Part shown: positions 48,904 to 56,843 of the stretch, piece by piece
How positions within the stretch are numbered: the first letter of the stretch is position 1
Layout: the number at the start of each line of letters is the position of its first letter
From: Desulfococcus sp041737845
GTDB lineage: Bacteria; Desulfobacterota; Desulfobacteria; Desulfobacterales; Desulfococcaceae
Direction of reading: 5' to 3'
Length of the DNA stretch: 64,000 bases
Assembly: GCF_041737845.1 (NCBI RefSeq)
Contig: NZ_JBGSQX010000146.1
Span: 103,534 to 167,533 of the forward strand
Translations under genes and position numbers: made by a program
Notes under the pieces: model-generated
The model's input: the letters and a program-made list of their open reading frames with translations, nothing else
Told to the model about the DNA's origin: nothing
The model's database searches: none

Positions 48904-49284
48904 ATGAAGATCGCATTTCCCAGCCAGGAAAATCTCGGGCTGAACAGCCCTGTTTACGAACATTTCGGGTCGGCACGGTATTTTGTGATCGTGGATTCGA
49001 CAACCGGTGATGCGGAGACGGTGGAAAATAAAGACCTCCATCATCTTCACGGCAATTGCCAGCCGCTTCAGGCCCTTGGGGGTAAGACCGTGGATGCGGT
49101 GGTCGTAGGGGGGATCGGCAGGGGAGCGCTGATGAAGCTGCATCATGCGGGGATTTCGACCTATCGTGCCGTCCAGGGCCTGGTTTCCGAAAACCTGGCA
49201 TTGATCCAGAGCGACAAGCTGCCCCATTTCAGCCTCGACCATACCTGCTCCGGTCACGGTGAAAAGGGCGAATGCATACACTAG
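48904..49284 (+). CDS. NifX/NifB-type dinitrogenase iron-molybdenum cofactor domain protein
   Basis: A 126-residue protein of the NifX/VnfX/NafY domain family. MKIAFPSQENLGLNSPVYEHFGSARYFVIVD is the hallmark start, and VDAVVVGGIGRGALMKLHHAGI is the rest of the fold. The C-terminus has His and Cys (HTCSGHGEKGECIH), possibly for cluster binding. In non-nitrogen-fixing anaerobes such proteins carry Mo or Fe-S cofactors rather than FeMoco; no nif structural genes are present. It starts a three-gene unit with an IscU-like scaffold and an FmdB protein. Confidence 0.85.
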   Translation: MKIAFPSQENLGLNSPVYEHFGSARYFVIVDSTTGDAETVENKDLHHLHGNCQPLQALGGKTVDAVVVGGIGRGALMKLHHAGISTYRAVQGLVSENLALIQSDKLPHFSLDHTCSGHGEKGECIH

Positions 49285-49296
49285 AGGAATGAGACC

Positions 49297-49725
49297 ATGA
49301 ATCAGCACCAATCCTCGGACTCGGCCAGCGCGGCCGCGGTTCACAAAATGCTCTCGGAATCGGGGTATTCGGAAAAGGCCATCTCCTATTTCATCGAAAA
49401 ACCATACATGGGGGCCATCGCCGATGCCGATCAGACCTCCCAGATGACCGGAACCTGCGGGGATACCATGGGGGTGTACCTGAAATTCGAGAATGGCGTC
49501 ATCCAGGACGCGCGATATGAGGTGATGGGCTGCGCCGGGGCCATCTCCGCAGCCATGGCCGCCGTCGACCTGATCAAGGGCAAAACCATCGAGGAGGCCA
49601 GAAAACTCAACGACGGCGACATCTTTCGGGTCCTTCAGGAAATCCCGGCCCAGAAGCATCACTGCATCCAGCTTGCCGTCAAGACCCTTCAAAAAGCCTT
49701 GGATGAATACACGTCGACCAAGTAG
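49297..49725 (+). CDS. IscU/NifU-N-like iron-sulfur scaffold protein
   Basis: A 142-residue scaffold. The three cluster-ligand cysteines are visible: TGTCGDTMGVYLKFENG, MGCAGAISAAMA and QKHHCIQLAVKTL. The usual Asp after the first Cys is preceded by Gly (CGD), as in NifU-N and IscU. It is 12 bases after the NifX-like gene. The pair suggests a cofactor or Fe-S assembly function. No NifS-like desulfurase is adjacent. Confidence 0.85.
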   Translation: MNQHQSSDSASAAAVHKMLSESGYSEKAISYFIEKPYMGAIADADQTSQMTGTCGDTMGVYLKFENGVIQDARYEVMGCAGAISAAMAAVDLIKGKTIEEARKLNDGDIFRVLQEIPAQKHHCIQLAVKTLQKALDEYTSTK

Positions 49726-49763
49726 CCCCCGGGGGTGAATGGAGCGACGTCCGAAGGAGAGTC

Positions 49764-50018
49764 ATGCCCCTTTACGAGTATCTATGCCAGGATTGCGGGC
49801 AGTTGAGTGAACTGCTGGTAACCTCGTCCACTGAAGAATCGCGGTGCCCCGCCTGCGGCGGCATCCATTTGAGGAAGCTTCTCTCGGCCCCCTCCTCCGC
49901 TTCAGGCGTCGCCAGACAGGGGATGCCGGGTCCGGGGGATACGGGCTGCTGCGGTTCGTCCCCGGGCCATTCGGGGTGCGCCGGACCGGGGAGCTGCTGC
50001 GGGCGAACCCCCAGATAG
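49764..50018 (+). CDS. FmdB-family zinc-ribbon protein
   Basis: An 84-residue protein. It has the FmdB start MPLYEYLCQDCGQLSELLV, a second CxxC in SRCPACGGIHLRKLLSAPSS and a Gly/Cys-rich tail (CCGSSPGHSGCAGPGSCCG). The family's name comes from formylmethanofuran dehydrogenase and FmdB, a proposed regulator. Here it forms the third member of the NifX/IscU set, 38 bases after the scaffold gene, with GAAGGAGAG before the ATG. The tail could bind metal. Confidence 0.8.
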   Translation: MPLYEYLCQDCGQLSELLVTSSTEESRCPACGGIHLRKLLSAPSSASGVARQGMPGPGDTGCCGSSPGHSGCAGPGSCCGRTPR

Positions 50019-50079
50019 CACCGGACAGACAGCACCAGACAGATCATATCGGACAGATAGCTTCGGAGCGCCGCCCGGC

Positions 50080-50721
50080 TCAGCAGAGCGCCAGGAACTT
50101 GGCCCGGATGCGCTCCAGGTGGCTGATCAGGGATGCGCGCCGGAGTTCCGCCATCCCCGGCGCGTCCCCCCGGCCGAGGACCTCCTGTGAGCTGGTGATT
50201 TCGTTCAGAATGGCGTGGACCTCCTCATCCCAGCTTTTCCTGTCGAGCGTGACGTACCAGAGCCGCACGGTCAGGCGGTAGAGTTCCCCGGACATGCCGG
50301 TCAGGACCTCGTTTTCGGCCGCGTCGTAAATAATCTCCCTGAAATCAAAATCGATGTTTACCAGCGCATTCTTGTCCACGATCCCCTGAAGCGCGGCGCA
50401 TCTCTCTCCGACGGCCGCCAGCCGGACCAGGTGGCCGGGCGCGATGTGTTCCGCGGCCAGCCGCCCCGCCATGGCCTCGAGTTCGAGGCGGATCGGGTAG
50501 ACGTTCATCATCTTCTGATAGTCGATCTCGGCCACCATCGTCCCGGTCCGGGGCAGGATGCGGACAAGCTGGGCCCATTCCAACCGGTTCAGCACCTCGC
50601 GGAGCGGCGTCCGGCTGATCCCGAACTCCGCGGCAAGCACCTTTTCATTCAAAATCCGGCCGGGTTCGTATTCAAGGAACAGGATCCTGTCCTGGAGGAT
50701 CCGGTAGATCTCTTCATTCAT
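50080..50721 (-). CDS. GntR-family (FCD domain) transcription regulator
   Basis: A 213-residue regulator. The N-terminal winged helix is ILNEKVLAAEFGISRTPLRE followed by VLNRLEWAQLVRILPRTGT. The C-terminal FCD ligand-binding domain (YPIRLELEAMAGRLAAEHI, with acidic and His residues that usually bind metal and a carboxylate ligand) fills the rest. GGGG precedes the ATG at moderate distance. It lies downstream of the FAD oxidoreductase on the same strand and opposite a saccharopine dehydrogenase gene, and probably controls them in response to an amino acid or keto acid. Confidence 0.88.
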   Translation of the reverse strand: MNEEIYRILQDRILFLEYEPGRILNEKVLAAEFGISRTPLREVLNRLEWAQLVRILPRTGTMVAEIDYQKMMNVYPIRLELEAMAGRLAAEHIAPGHLVRLAAVGERCAALQGIVDKNALVNIDFDFREIIYDAAENEVLTGMSGELYRLTVRLWYVTLDRKSWDEEVHAILNEITSSQEVLGRGDAPGMAELRRASLISHLERIRAKFLALC

Positions 50722-50753
50722 GGGAATTCACCCCTTCTCTGCCTGCCCGACGG

Positions 50754-51926
50754 CTACACCAGCCCCCCTTCACTCAGCGGCTTTTTTTCGATGATCCGTT
50801 CCGGCTGGAAAATGGAGAGGTCCAGGGCGTGGGGCTTTCCCGTGATCAGCTCCATCAGGTAGCGTCCCACGGCGGGCGCCTGCTGGAGGCCGTGCCCCGA
50901 GAAGCCGTTGGCCAGGTAGAGGCCCTTCATTCCCGGCCATTCCCCCAGAATGGCATTCCCGTCCAGGGTGTTGACGGCATAGAGGCCGCCCCACCCGCGG
51001 ACCAGCTTGAGACGGTCGAAGCCGGGAACAAATTCCGCCAGTTCCAGCCAGAGGGTCTCCATGAAGCGCTTGTCGTCCCAGCCGAAGTCATAGCCGACGG
51101 GATCGTCGGGCATGGATTTTCCCAAGAGGATCAGGCCGCCCGTTTCACTTCGGAAGTAGAGGCCCGACGGCAGAATCGTGAGGGGCAGCGGCGTGTCGGG
51201 CTTGACGGCGGTGTCCAGCGCAAAGACCTGGCGGTTCGTCGGCTGAACCGGCAGCGACACGCCCGCGGTCCTGGCGATGTCGGCGCACCAGGCGCCCGCG
51301 CAGTTGATGACGATGCCCGCGTTGAGGGTGTCGCCGCTCTTCAGCCGAACCCCCTGGACGGCGCCTTCCCCGGAAAGGATCTCCACCGCCTCGTCTTTCA
51401 GGTAGACGACCCCCTGGGAGCGGGCCTTGGCCTTGTACCCCATGAGAAACGCATAGGCGTCGAAATGGCCATCGCGGCGGCCGAAGGTCCCGCCGACATA
51501 GCCTTCGGTGTCGTATAGCGGGTATCGATCCCGAATCTGTTCCGGCTCCCACCATTCCACCCGGCAGCCAAGCTCCTGCTGCATGGCCAGTGCGGCCAGC
51601 GCGGCCTCGCGGCCCCGGCCGTCGACCATGAAAAGGTTGCCCTCACGCCGATAGGAAATGCCGGGCTTGAAGCCCTCCACCGCCATCTCCTCCTCGAAGG
51701 TTTCGAGAATTTCCAAGGCATACATCGATATCTCGACGTTCTGCCTAAGACTGAACTGAATCCGGGCGTTGGCCATGGAAAGGGTGGTGGAGGATTTGGC
51801 GTAGGTCGGGTCCCTTTCCACCACGGCTACCTTGAGAGCCCTGTCGGCAAGGGTGAGATAATAGGCTGCGGCGGAGCCCATGACGCCGCCGCCGATGATG
51901 ACGATATCGTAAGAACGACTTTCCAT
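50754..51926 (-). CDS. FAD-dependent amino-acid/amine oxidoreductase (DAO family)
   Basis: A 390-residue flavoprotein of the glycine/sarcosine oxidase-like DAO family. The FAD motif is YDIVIIGGGVMGSAAAYYL at the N-terminus. VINCAGAWCADIARTAG and GWGGLYAVNTLDGNAILGEW with GLYLANGFSGHGLQQAPAVG are the other family blocks. Likely oxidises a secondary or primary amine; in this context a lysine or alpha-amino-acid derivative is possible. GAGGAG precedes ATG 51926; the GTG at 51935 lies within that site. It is followed by the GntR regulator and diverges from the saccharopine dehydrogenase. Confidence 0.85.
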   Translation of the reverse strand: MESRSYDIVIIGGGVMGSAAAYYLTLADRALKVAVVERDPTYAKSSTTLSMANARIQFSLRQNVEISMYALEILETFEEEMAVEGFKPGISYRREGNLFMVDGRGREAALAALAMQQELGCRVEWWEPEQIRDRYPLYDTEGYVGGTFGRRDGHFDAYAFLMGYKAKARSQGVVYLKDEAVEILSGEGAVQGVRLKSGDTLNAGIVINCAGAWCADIARTAGVSLPVQPTNRQVFALDTAVKPDTPLPLTILPSGLYFRSETGGLILLGKSMPDDPVGYDFGWDDKRFMETLWLELAEFVPGFDRLKLVRGWGGLYAVNTLDGNAILGEWPGMKGLYLANGFSGHGLQQAPAVGRYLMELITGKPHALDLSIFQPERIIEKKPLSEGGLV

Positions 51927-52296
51927 TGTGGGCACTCCTCTTCATGCCTTCCGCGGATGGCTACCGTATCCCGGCGTCCTCCATACGGGGTTCGGGACGA
52001 TGCCGCCCCGGGGATGCGGGGCCGACGGCAGGGTTCAGTCCGGCGGAGGGCTGAAAAAAAGATGATTAAAGAAATACTGCTGTATGATGCAGATTATGTC
52101 TGTGGTATACCTCTGGTAAAATCAGGTGTCAAGAATTATGGGCCGGGTCTATTTTCTTTCCCGCCCGGATATGGTATGGCGTCCCCGGCAGGCGCGATCC
52201 CCGTCCCAGGACACCCGGGGGCATCCGCCGGAATGGGGGCGATCCCGCTGGTGCCCGTGAAAAGAACAGAGATCTGAATCAGAAAAGGAGCGAACA
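51927..52296. other. Divergent intergenic region of the amine oxidase/saccharopine dehydrogenase pair
   Basis: About 370 bases. The AT-rich middle (52060-52140) should hold both promoters. A GntR-like palindrome at 52104-52111 is listed separately. The open frame 51957-52277 lacks a ribosome site and coding character. Confidence 0.5.
52104..52111. promoter_or_regulatory. GGTATACC palindrome, candidate GntR/FCD operator
   Basis: A perfect 8-base palindrome in the sequence TGTGGTATACCTCTGG, with GT...AC half-sites at the spacing of FadR/FCD-type operators (GT-N-N-AC core). It sits in the divergent promoter region next to the GntR regulator's operon. Assignment rests on position and loose consensus only. 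Confidence 0.35.
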
Positions 52297-53622
52297 ATGA
52301 AAAACATCCTCGTCCTGGGCGCCGGCTTCGTTACGCGCCCGTTGGTCGCCTATCTGCTGGAACAGCCGGAGACCCGGCTGACCATGGCCACCCGGACCGT
52401 GGAGAAGGCAAGGAACATCATCTGCGGCCACCCCAATGGGTCGGCCGTGGAGGTGAATGTCGAAAACGGCGAGGCCCTCGAAAAGGTCATCAAGCCCGCG
52501 GACATCGTCATCAGCCTCCTGCCGTGGACCTTTCACCTGGATGTGGCGAAGCTCTGCCTGGCCCATAAAAAGCACCTGGTGACCACCTCCTACGTGAAGC
52601 CGGAAATGGCGGCCCTGGATGCGGAGGCCAAAGCCTCCGGTCTGCTTTTTCTGAATGAAATCGGGGTGGACCCCGGCATCGACCACATGGCGGCCATGAA
52701 GGTCATCAACGAAGTCAAGGGCGCGGGAGGTGAGATCGAAAGCTTTTACTCCTACTGCGGGGGGCTGCCGTCCCTTCCCTGCAACGACAACCCCTTCGGC
52801 TACAAGTTTTCCTGGAGCCCGAAAGGCGTGCTCCTGGCGGCCCTGAACGACGGCCGGTACCTCAAGGACGGCGAGATCGTGAAGATTGACAGCGAGCACC
52901 TCTTCGAACACTACTGGCTGATCGACGTCCCCGGGGCGGGCGCCTTCGAGGCCTATGTCAACCGCGACGCCCTGCCCTACATGGAGATCTACGGCATTCA
53001 ATCGGCCCGTTCCATGTACCGGGGGACCCTCCGGAACATCGGCCACTGCGAATCATGGAACTATTTCAAAAAGATCGGACTCTTGAACCACGAGCGCACC
53101 TTTGATTTCACCACGACCTCCCCCCGGGAGATCATGGCGGCCCTGGCGGGCGGCGGCGGCAGGGACGTGGCCCTTGATATCGCCGGGTTCCTGGGCATCC
53201 CGCCCTATGCCGTGGCCATCAAGAAGCTCGCATGGCTGGGGCTGCTGGATGACCGGAAGCTGCCGCTGAAAGCGGCAACGCCCTTCGACATGTTCGCCCA
53301 TGTGCTCGAGAAGAAACTGGTCTACCGGCCGGGAGAGACGGACCTTCTGATCCAGTATCACGAGTTTGTCGCCGCCTACCCGGACGGCGTGAGGAAGAAG
53401 ATCACCGCCGCCATGATCGACACGGGCATTCCCGGCGGGGACAGCGCCATGTCCCGGACGGTCGGGCTGCCGGCCGCCATCGGCACCCGGATGCTCATGG
53501 AGGGGAAGCTCCGCTTGACGGGCGTCCACAGGCCGGTGCTTCCGGAGATCTACCGGCCGGTGCTGGACGAACTGTCGGACCTCGGGATCCGGCTGAATGA
53601 GAGGTGCGAGGTGCTGGGATAG
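52297..53622 (+). CDS. Saccharopine dehydrogenase/reductase-type enzyme
   Basis: A 441-residue NAD(P)-dependent enzyme of the saccharopine reductase (Lys9-like) family. The Rossmann motif is ILVLGAGFVTRPLVAYLL. LLPWTFHLDVAKLCLAHKKH, LVTTSYVKPEM, and FLNEIGVDPGIDHM(A)AM are its signatures, followed by IESFYSYCGGLPSLPCNDNP and GYKFSWSPKGVL. It joins or splits lysine and an alpha-keto acid through saccharopine. With the divergent amine oxidase and GntR regulator, a lysine-catabolic role is plausible. AAAGGAG precedes the ATG. Confidence 0.88.
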   Translation: MKNILVLGAGFVTRPLVAYLLEQPETRLTMATRTVEKARNIICGHPNGSAVEVNVENGEALEKVIKPADIVISLLPWTFHLDVAKLCLAHKKHLVTTSYVKPEMAALDAEAKASGLLFLNEIGVDPGIDHMAAMKVINEVKGAGGEIESFYSYCGGLPSLPCNDNPFGYKFSWSPKGVLLAALNDGRYLKDGEIVKIDSEHLFEHYWLIDVPGAGAFEAYVNRDALPYMEIYGIQSARSMYRGTLRNIGHCESWNYFKKIGLLNHERTFDFTTTSPREIMAALAGGGGRDVALDIAGFLGIPPYAVAIKKLAWLGLLDDRKLPLKAATPFDMFAHVLEKKLVYRPGETDLLIQYHEFVAAYPDGVRKKITAAMIDTGIPGGDSAMSRTVGLPAAIGTRMLMEGKLRLTGVHRPVLPEIYRPVLDELSDLGIRLNERCEVLG

Positions 53623-53664
53623 TCCGAATCCGGCGGAGGCGGCCGGTCTCTCACGATAATCTCA

Positions 53665-53693
53665 TTGACAAACCCGGGCGGCTTCATTAGAAT
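53665..53693 (+). promoter_or_regulatory. Near-consensus sigma70-type promoter of the alaC-type leader
   Basis: A perfect TTGACA (53665-53670) and TAGAAT (53688-53693, 5 of 6) with a 17-base spacer. Transcription should start near 53700, 250 bases before the aminotransferase start codon. The long leader contains a short peptide frame and two terminator-like hairpins. Confidence 0.7.
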
Positions 53694-53750
53694 TGCCGCC
53701 AAAAACGACGCGCCGACAGGATCGATCACCGCCAAAGCAGATCTACACCC

Positions 53751-53825
53751 ATGAAAAAAACACCGCTATGGCTTGCAGCGGCCGCCGCGACCGAAACAGT
53801 CCCGGCGACATTCGGCTGCGGGTAA
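53751..53825 (+). CDS. Candidate 24-residue alanine-rich leader peptide
   Basis: A short frame ATG to TAA in the leader of the AlaC-type gene. The peptide starts MKKTPLWLAAAAATE, with five consecutive Ala codons (GCA GCG GCC GCC GCG, 53775-53789), and ends TFGCG. Its later codons overlap the antiterminator arm (53797-53807), as attenuator leader peptides do. There is no good Shine-Dalgarno; only a weak AAAGCAG lies about 10 bases upstream of the ATG. An alternative reading is a chance frame or the eroded start of a lipoprotein. Confidence 0.5.
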   Translation: MKKTPLWLAAAAATETVPATFGCG

Positions 53826-53890
53826 TTCGATAACCGGAATTTTTCGCACCCCAGACGCCACGGACTGACAGGCTCCCGTGGCGTTTTTTT
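53797..53890 (+). terminator. Candidate attenuator: antiterminator plus rho-independent terminator
   Basis: Terminator: ACGCCACGG (53855-53863) pairs perfectly with CCGTGGCGT (53876-53884), followed by a T-run to 53890. Antiterminator: CAGTCC (53797-53802) pairs with GGACTG (53862-53867), and GGCG (53804-53807) with CGCC (53856-53859), using the terminator's left arm. A weak 1:2 pairing also exists: CGCCG (53783-53787) in the Ala codons with CGGCG (53803-53807). The geometry matches ribosome-controlled attenuation. Confidence 0.65.
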
Positions 53891-53894
53891 GTCT

Positions 53895-53930
53895 AAAGCC
53901 CCGGGCGAGAATGGGTCCGAGGCTTTTTTT
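53895..53930 (+). terminator. Second terminator-like hairpin in the same leader
   Basis: AAAGCC-c-CGG (53895-53904) pairs with CCG-a-GGCTTT (53917-53926) and runs into a T-tract ending at 53930. It follows the first terminator by 4 bases and ends 7 bases before the AAAGGAGG ribosome site of the aminotransferase. Tandem terminators before a gene point to regulated read-through rather than simple termination of the upstream gene. Confidence 0.6.
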
Positions 53931-53950
53931 GGGTCCCAAAGGAGGATTTG

Positions 53951-55168
53951 ATGAACGTGAAGAACGACATTCAATTTGCCAAGCGGATGGAGCAGCTCCC
54001 GCCCTACCTCTTCGGCATGATCAATCACATGAAGACCGAAAAGCGCCTGAACGGAGACGACGTGATCGATCTCGGCATGGGAAATCCCATCGACCCCACC
54101 CCCGAGCCCATCGTTCAGAAACTCTGCGAAGTCGCCCGGGACCCCAAAACCCATCGCTATCCCATCGCCTCCGGAATGCGGAACCTGAAGCGTGAAATTG
54201 CAAAGAATTATGCCAGGGATTACGGCGTGACCCTGGACGACGAGCGGGAGGTGATCTGCACCATCGGTTCGAAGGAGGGGATTTCCCACATGTGCCTGGC
54301 GGTGGTGGGCCCCGGAGACACCGTTCTGGTCCCGGCGCCGGCCTTTCCCATCCATATCTACGCGGTGACCATCGCCGGCGGCAATGTGATCCGCATCCCC
54401 CTGTCGTCGGAGGAGACCTTTCTGCGGCGGATCTCCGAAATGTGCGAGTCCCTCTATCCCCCGCCCAAGGTCCTGATGCTCAACTATCCCCACAATCCCA
54501 CGGCAGAAGTGGCTTCCCGAAGCCTCTACACGGAAATCGTCGCCATGGCCAAAAAATACCATTTTCTGGTGCTCCATGATTTCGCATACGCCAGGATCAC
54601 CTTCGACGGATACACCGCGCCCAGTTTTATGGAGGTTCCGGGGGCGAGGGATGTGGGCGTTGAATTCGGGTCTTTTTCCAAATCCTACAACATGGCCGGG
54701 TGGCGTTTGGGCTATTGCGTGGGCAATGACCGCCTGATTGCAGGGCTGGCCAAGATCAAGGGGTATTACGACTACGGGATCTTCTCACCGATTCAGGTCG
54801 CGGGTATCGTGGCCCTCCGGGAATGCGAGGATGAAGTGGTGCAGCAGGTCGCCATTTACCAGAACCGGCGGGACGTCCTCTGCCGGGGGCTCGAGGCCAT
54901 GGGGTGGGAGGTCACGGCCCCCAAGGCGGGGATGTTCGTCTGGGTGAAAATCCCCGAGCCCTACAGCGAGCTGGGGTCCATGGAATTTTCCGTCCAGATG
55001 ATGGACCACGCCAACGTGGCCATGGCGCCGGGAATCGGCTTCGGCCAGGAGGGCGAGGGATACCTGAGGCTGGCCCTGGTGGAAAACGAGCACCGGATCC
55101 GGCAGGCCCTCCGCCAGATGAAGCGGGCCCTGCCGGACATCCTGGCATCCCACCGGAAAAGCGCGTAG
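53951..55168 (+). CDS. alaC: AlaC-type glutamate-pyruvate aminotransferase
   Basis: Makes alanine from pyruvate and glutamate (reversibly), PLP-dependent, cytoplasmic. The 405-residue protein matches the E. coli AlaC pattern closely: RMEQLPPYLFGMINHMK, DVIDLGMGNPIDPTPE, ICTIGSKEGISHMCLAVVG, PAPAFPIHIYAVTIAGG, and the Schiff-base lysine in GSFSKSYNMAGWRLGYCVGN (Lys about 244). IKGYYDYGIFSPIQVA is another AlaC block. A perfect AAAGGAGG lies before ATG 53951. The leader carries a candidate alanine attenuator. The LL-diaminopimelate aminotransferase group is related, but the motifs favour AlaC. Confidence 0.88.
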   Translation: MNVKNDIQFAKRMEQLPPYLFGMINHMKTEKRLNGDDVIDLGMGNPIDPTPEPIVQKLCEVARDPKTHRYPIASGMRNLKREIAKNYARDYGVTLDDEREVICTIGSKEGISHMCLAVVGPGDTVLVPAPAFPIHIYAVTIAGGNVIRIPLSSEETFLRRISEMCESLYPPPKVLMLNYPHNPTAEVASRSLYTEIVAMAKKYHFLVLHDFAYARITFDGYTAPSFMEVPGARDVGVEFGSFSKSYNMAGWRLGYCVGNDRLIAGLAKIKGYYDYGIFSPIQVAGIVALRECEDEVVQQVAIYQNRRDVLCRGLEAMGWEVTAPKAGMFVWVKIPEPYSELGSMEFSVQMMDHANVAMAPGIGFGQEGEGYLRLALVENEHRIRQALRQMKRALPDILASHRKSA

Positions 55169-55175
55169 CGGCGCG

Positions 55176-56609
55176 TTATTGCAGCGCCGGCGCCCCGGCT
55201 CCGGCGGTCCAGCCTCCGCCGATGGATTTCACCAGCGCCACGGCACTGAGATACCGCTGCCCGCGAAGCTGGCTGCTCAGGCGGCGGTTGTCCAGAAAGG
55301 TCCGTTCGGAGTCCAGCACCGAGAGATAATTGACCCATCCGCCATCGAACTGCGCCTTTGACAGGCGGTAGGCTTCTTCGGCGAACCGGACGGCTTCGAG
55401 GTTCGCCGCCTGCTGCCTTTCCAGAAGCGCCACGCTGACCAGCGCGTTTTCGACGTCGCCGAAGGCCGCCACGATGGTTTGGCGATACAGGGCGTATGCC
55501 TCGGCGTAGCGCGCCTTTGCGCGATCAAGTTCGGCAGCGTTCCGGCCGCCTTCGAAGACTGGAATGTGAATGCTGGGCAGGATGCCCCACGTAAAGCTCC
55601 CGGCGTCGAACAGGTCCCCGGCCCGGGCGCTGCCGAATCCGGCGTTCGCGCTGATGGACACCTGGGGATAAAAGGCGGCGGCGGCCACCCCGACCCGGGA
55701 ATTTTCAGCGGCCATGAGGCGCTCCGCCCGCCGGATGTCCGGCCGGGATTCCAGCAGCACGGAAGGCACGACCGAAGGCATCTCGGGAGGGGCTTCCTCC
55801 AGGGGGTCGACGTTTAGGGAGAGTTCGGCCGGGGGTTTACCCAGAAGGACGGCGATGGCGTTTTCGAGACGGGTCCGGTCCCGCGACAAAGCGAGCAGGA
55901 GCGCCTCGGTGGCGCTCAGTTCCGCTTCGGCCTGGGCGACGGGCAGGCGCGAAATCACCCCGAGGGTGAACCGGTTTTTAATGATCTTGAGGGTCTCGCG
56001 CCGGACCTCGATGGCCCGGGACACGATGCGGATGTCGTCGTCGAACGCCCGCATGGCGAAGTAATTGACGGCGATGTCGGTCTGGAGGATGAGCCTGAGG
56101 CCGAGATCGTCCTCGACGGCGGCTTCTGCATCCGCCAGGCTCGCCTCGACACCCCTTCGGACGCGCCCGAAGAGATCGAGTTCGTAGGCGACATCGAGGG
56201 GAAGTGCCCAGGTGGTGAAGGTGCCGCCCTGGCCGGTTTCAAGGGTTTTGGATACCCCGGTCTTGGCATAGGCGGGGTCGACGGAAACAAGGGGAAAGAG
56301 GCCCGAACGGGAGATCCGGGCGACGGCCCTGGCCTGCTCGATCCTCTGCGCGGACGCGGTCAGGTCGAAATTGCCGGCCATGGCATCTTCAATCAGACGG
56401 CTCAGTACGGGGTCCTGGAAATGCCGCCACCATTTTTCCGCCATCGGCTCGGGCGGGGTCTGGCCTCTGGCCTGGGCATGCTTGAATGCGCCGGGGGTTT
56501 CGACCTTAGGCTTCACATAGTCGGGCCCCACCATGCAGGCGGTAAGCATGGATGCCAGAAAAACAGACGCGAACAGCCGCGTCAAGCCTCTATCGAAGAA
56601 TCGCATCAT
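55176..56609 (-). CDS. NodT-family outer-membrane efflux lipoprotein (TolC-like)
   Basis: A 477-residue outer-membrane channel of RND efflux systems. The signal peptide ends in a lipobox (FLASMLTAC), followed by MVGPDYVKPKVETPGAF, the NodT/OprM start, and WWRHFQDPVLSRLIEDAMAGN. Two TolC-type helical repeats are present (ESRPDIRRAERLMAAENSRVG near residue 280 begins the second). No membrane-fusion or RND pump gene is adjacent in the window. It converges with alaC, with only 7 bases between the stops. Confidence 0.9.
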   Translation of the reverse strand: MMRFFDRGLTRLFASVFLASMLTACMVGPDYVKPKVETPGAFKHAQARGQTPPEPMAEKWWRHFQDPVLSRLIEDAMAGNFDLTASAQRIEQARAVARISRSGLFPLVSVDPAYAKTGVSKTLETGQGGTFTTWALPLDVAYELDLFGRVRRGVEASLADAEAAVEDDLGLRLILQTDIAVNYFAMRAFDDDIRIVSRAIEVRRETLKIIKNRFTLGVISRLPVAQAEAELSATEALLLALSRDRTRLENAIAVLLGKPPAELSLNVDPLEEAPPEMPSVVPSVLLESRPDIRRAERLMAAENSRVGVAAAAFYPQVSISANAGFGSARAGDLFDAGSFTWGILPSIHIPVFEGGRNAAELDRAKARYAEAYALYRQTIVAAFGDVENALVSVALLERQQAANLEAVRFAEEAYRLSKAQFDGGWVNYLSVLDSERTFLDNRRLSSQLRGQRYLSAVALVKSIGGGWTAGAGAPALQ

Positions 56610-56843
56610 GGGAATGACTCCGGGGTGTGTTTTGGGAATTTGATCGCAGGCGCGTCGGACGAGGCATCGACGCCCCCGGTGTTATGGCAGATTTTGACAG
56701 GTGGATCAATACTGAAATCCCGGGGCGGCGGCCGGTTGAAAATGACCATATCCCAACCCCGTTGAATTTGATATACCGCATTCATACATTGGTTTGGAGC
56801 CGTTTGGATTTGTGGAACCATTCAAGATGAACAGGAGAGACCC

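Noticed and set aside
48904..49725. NifX and IscU-like genes as evidence of nitrogen fixation
   Set aside because: No nifH, nifD or nifK genes in the window, and such domain proteins are common in anaerobes that do not fix nitrogen.
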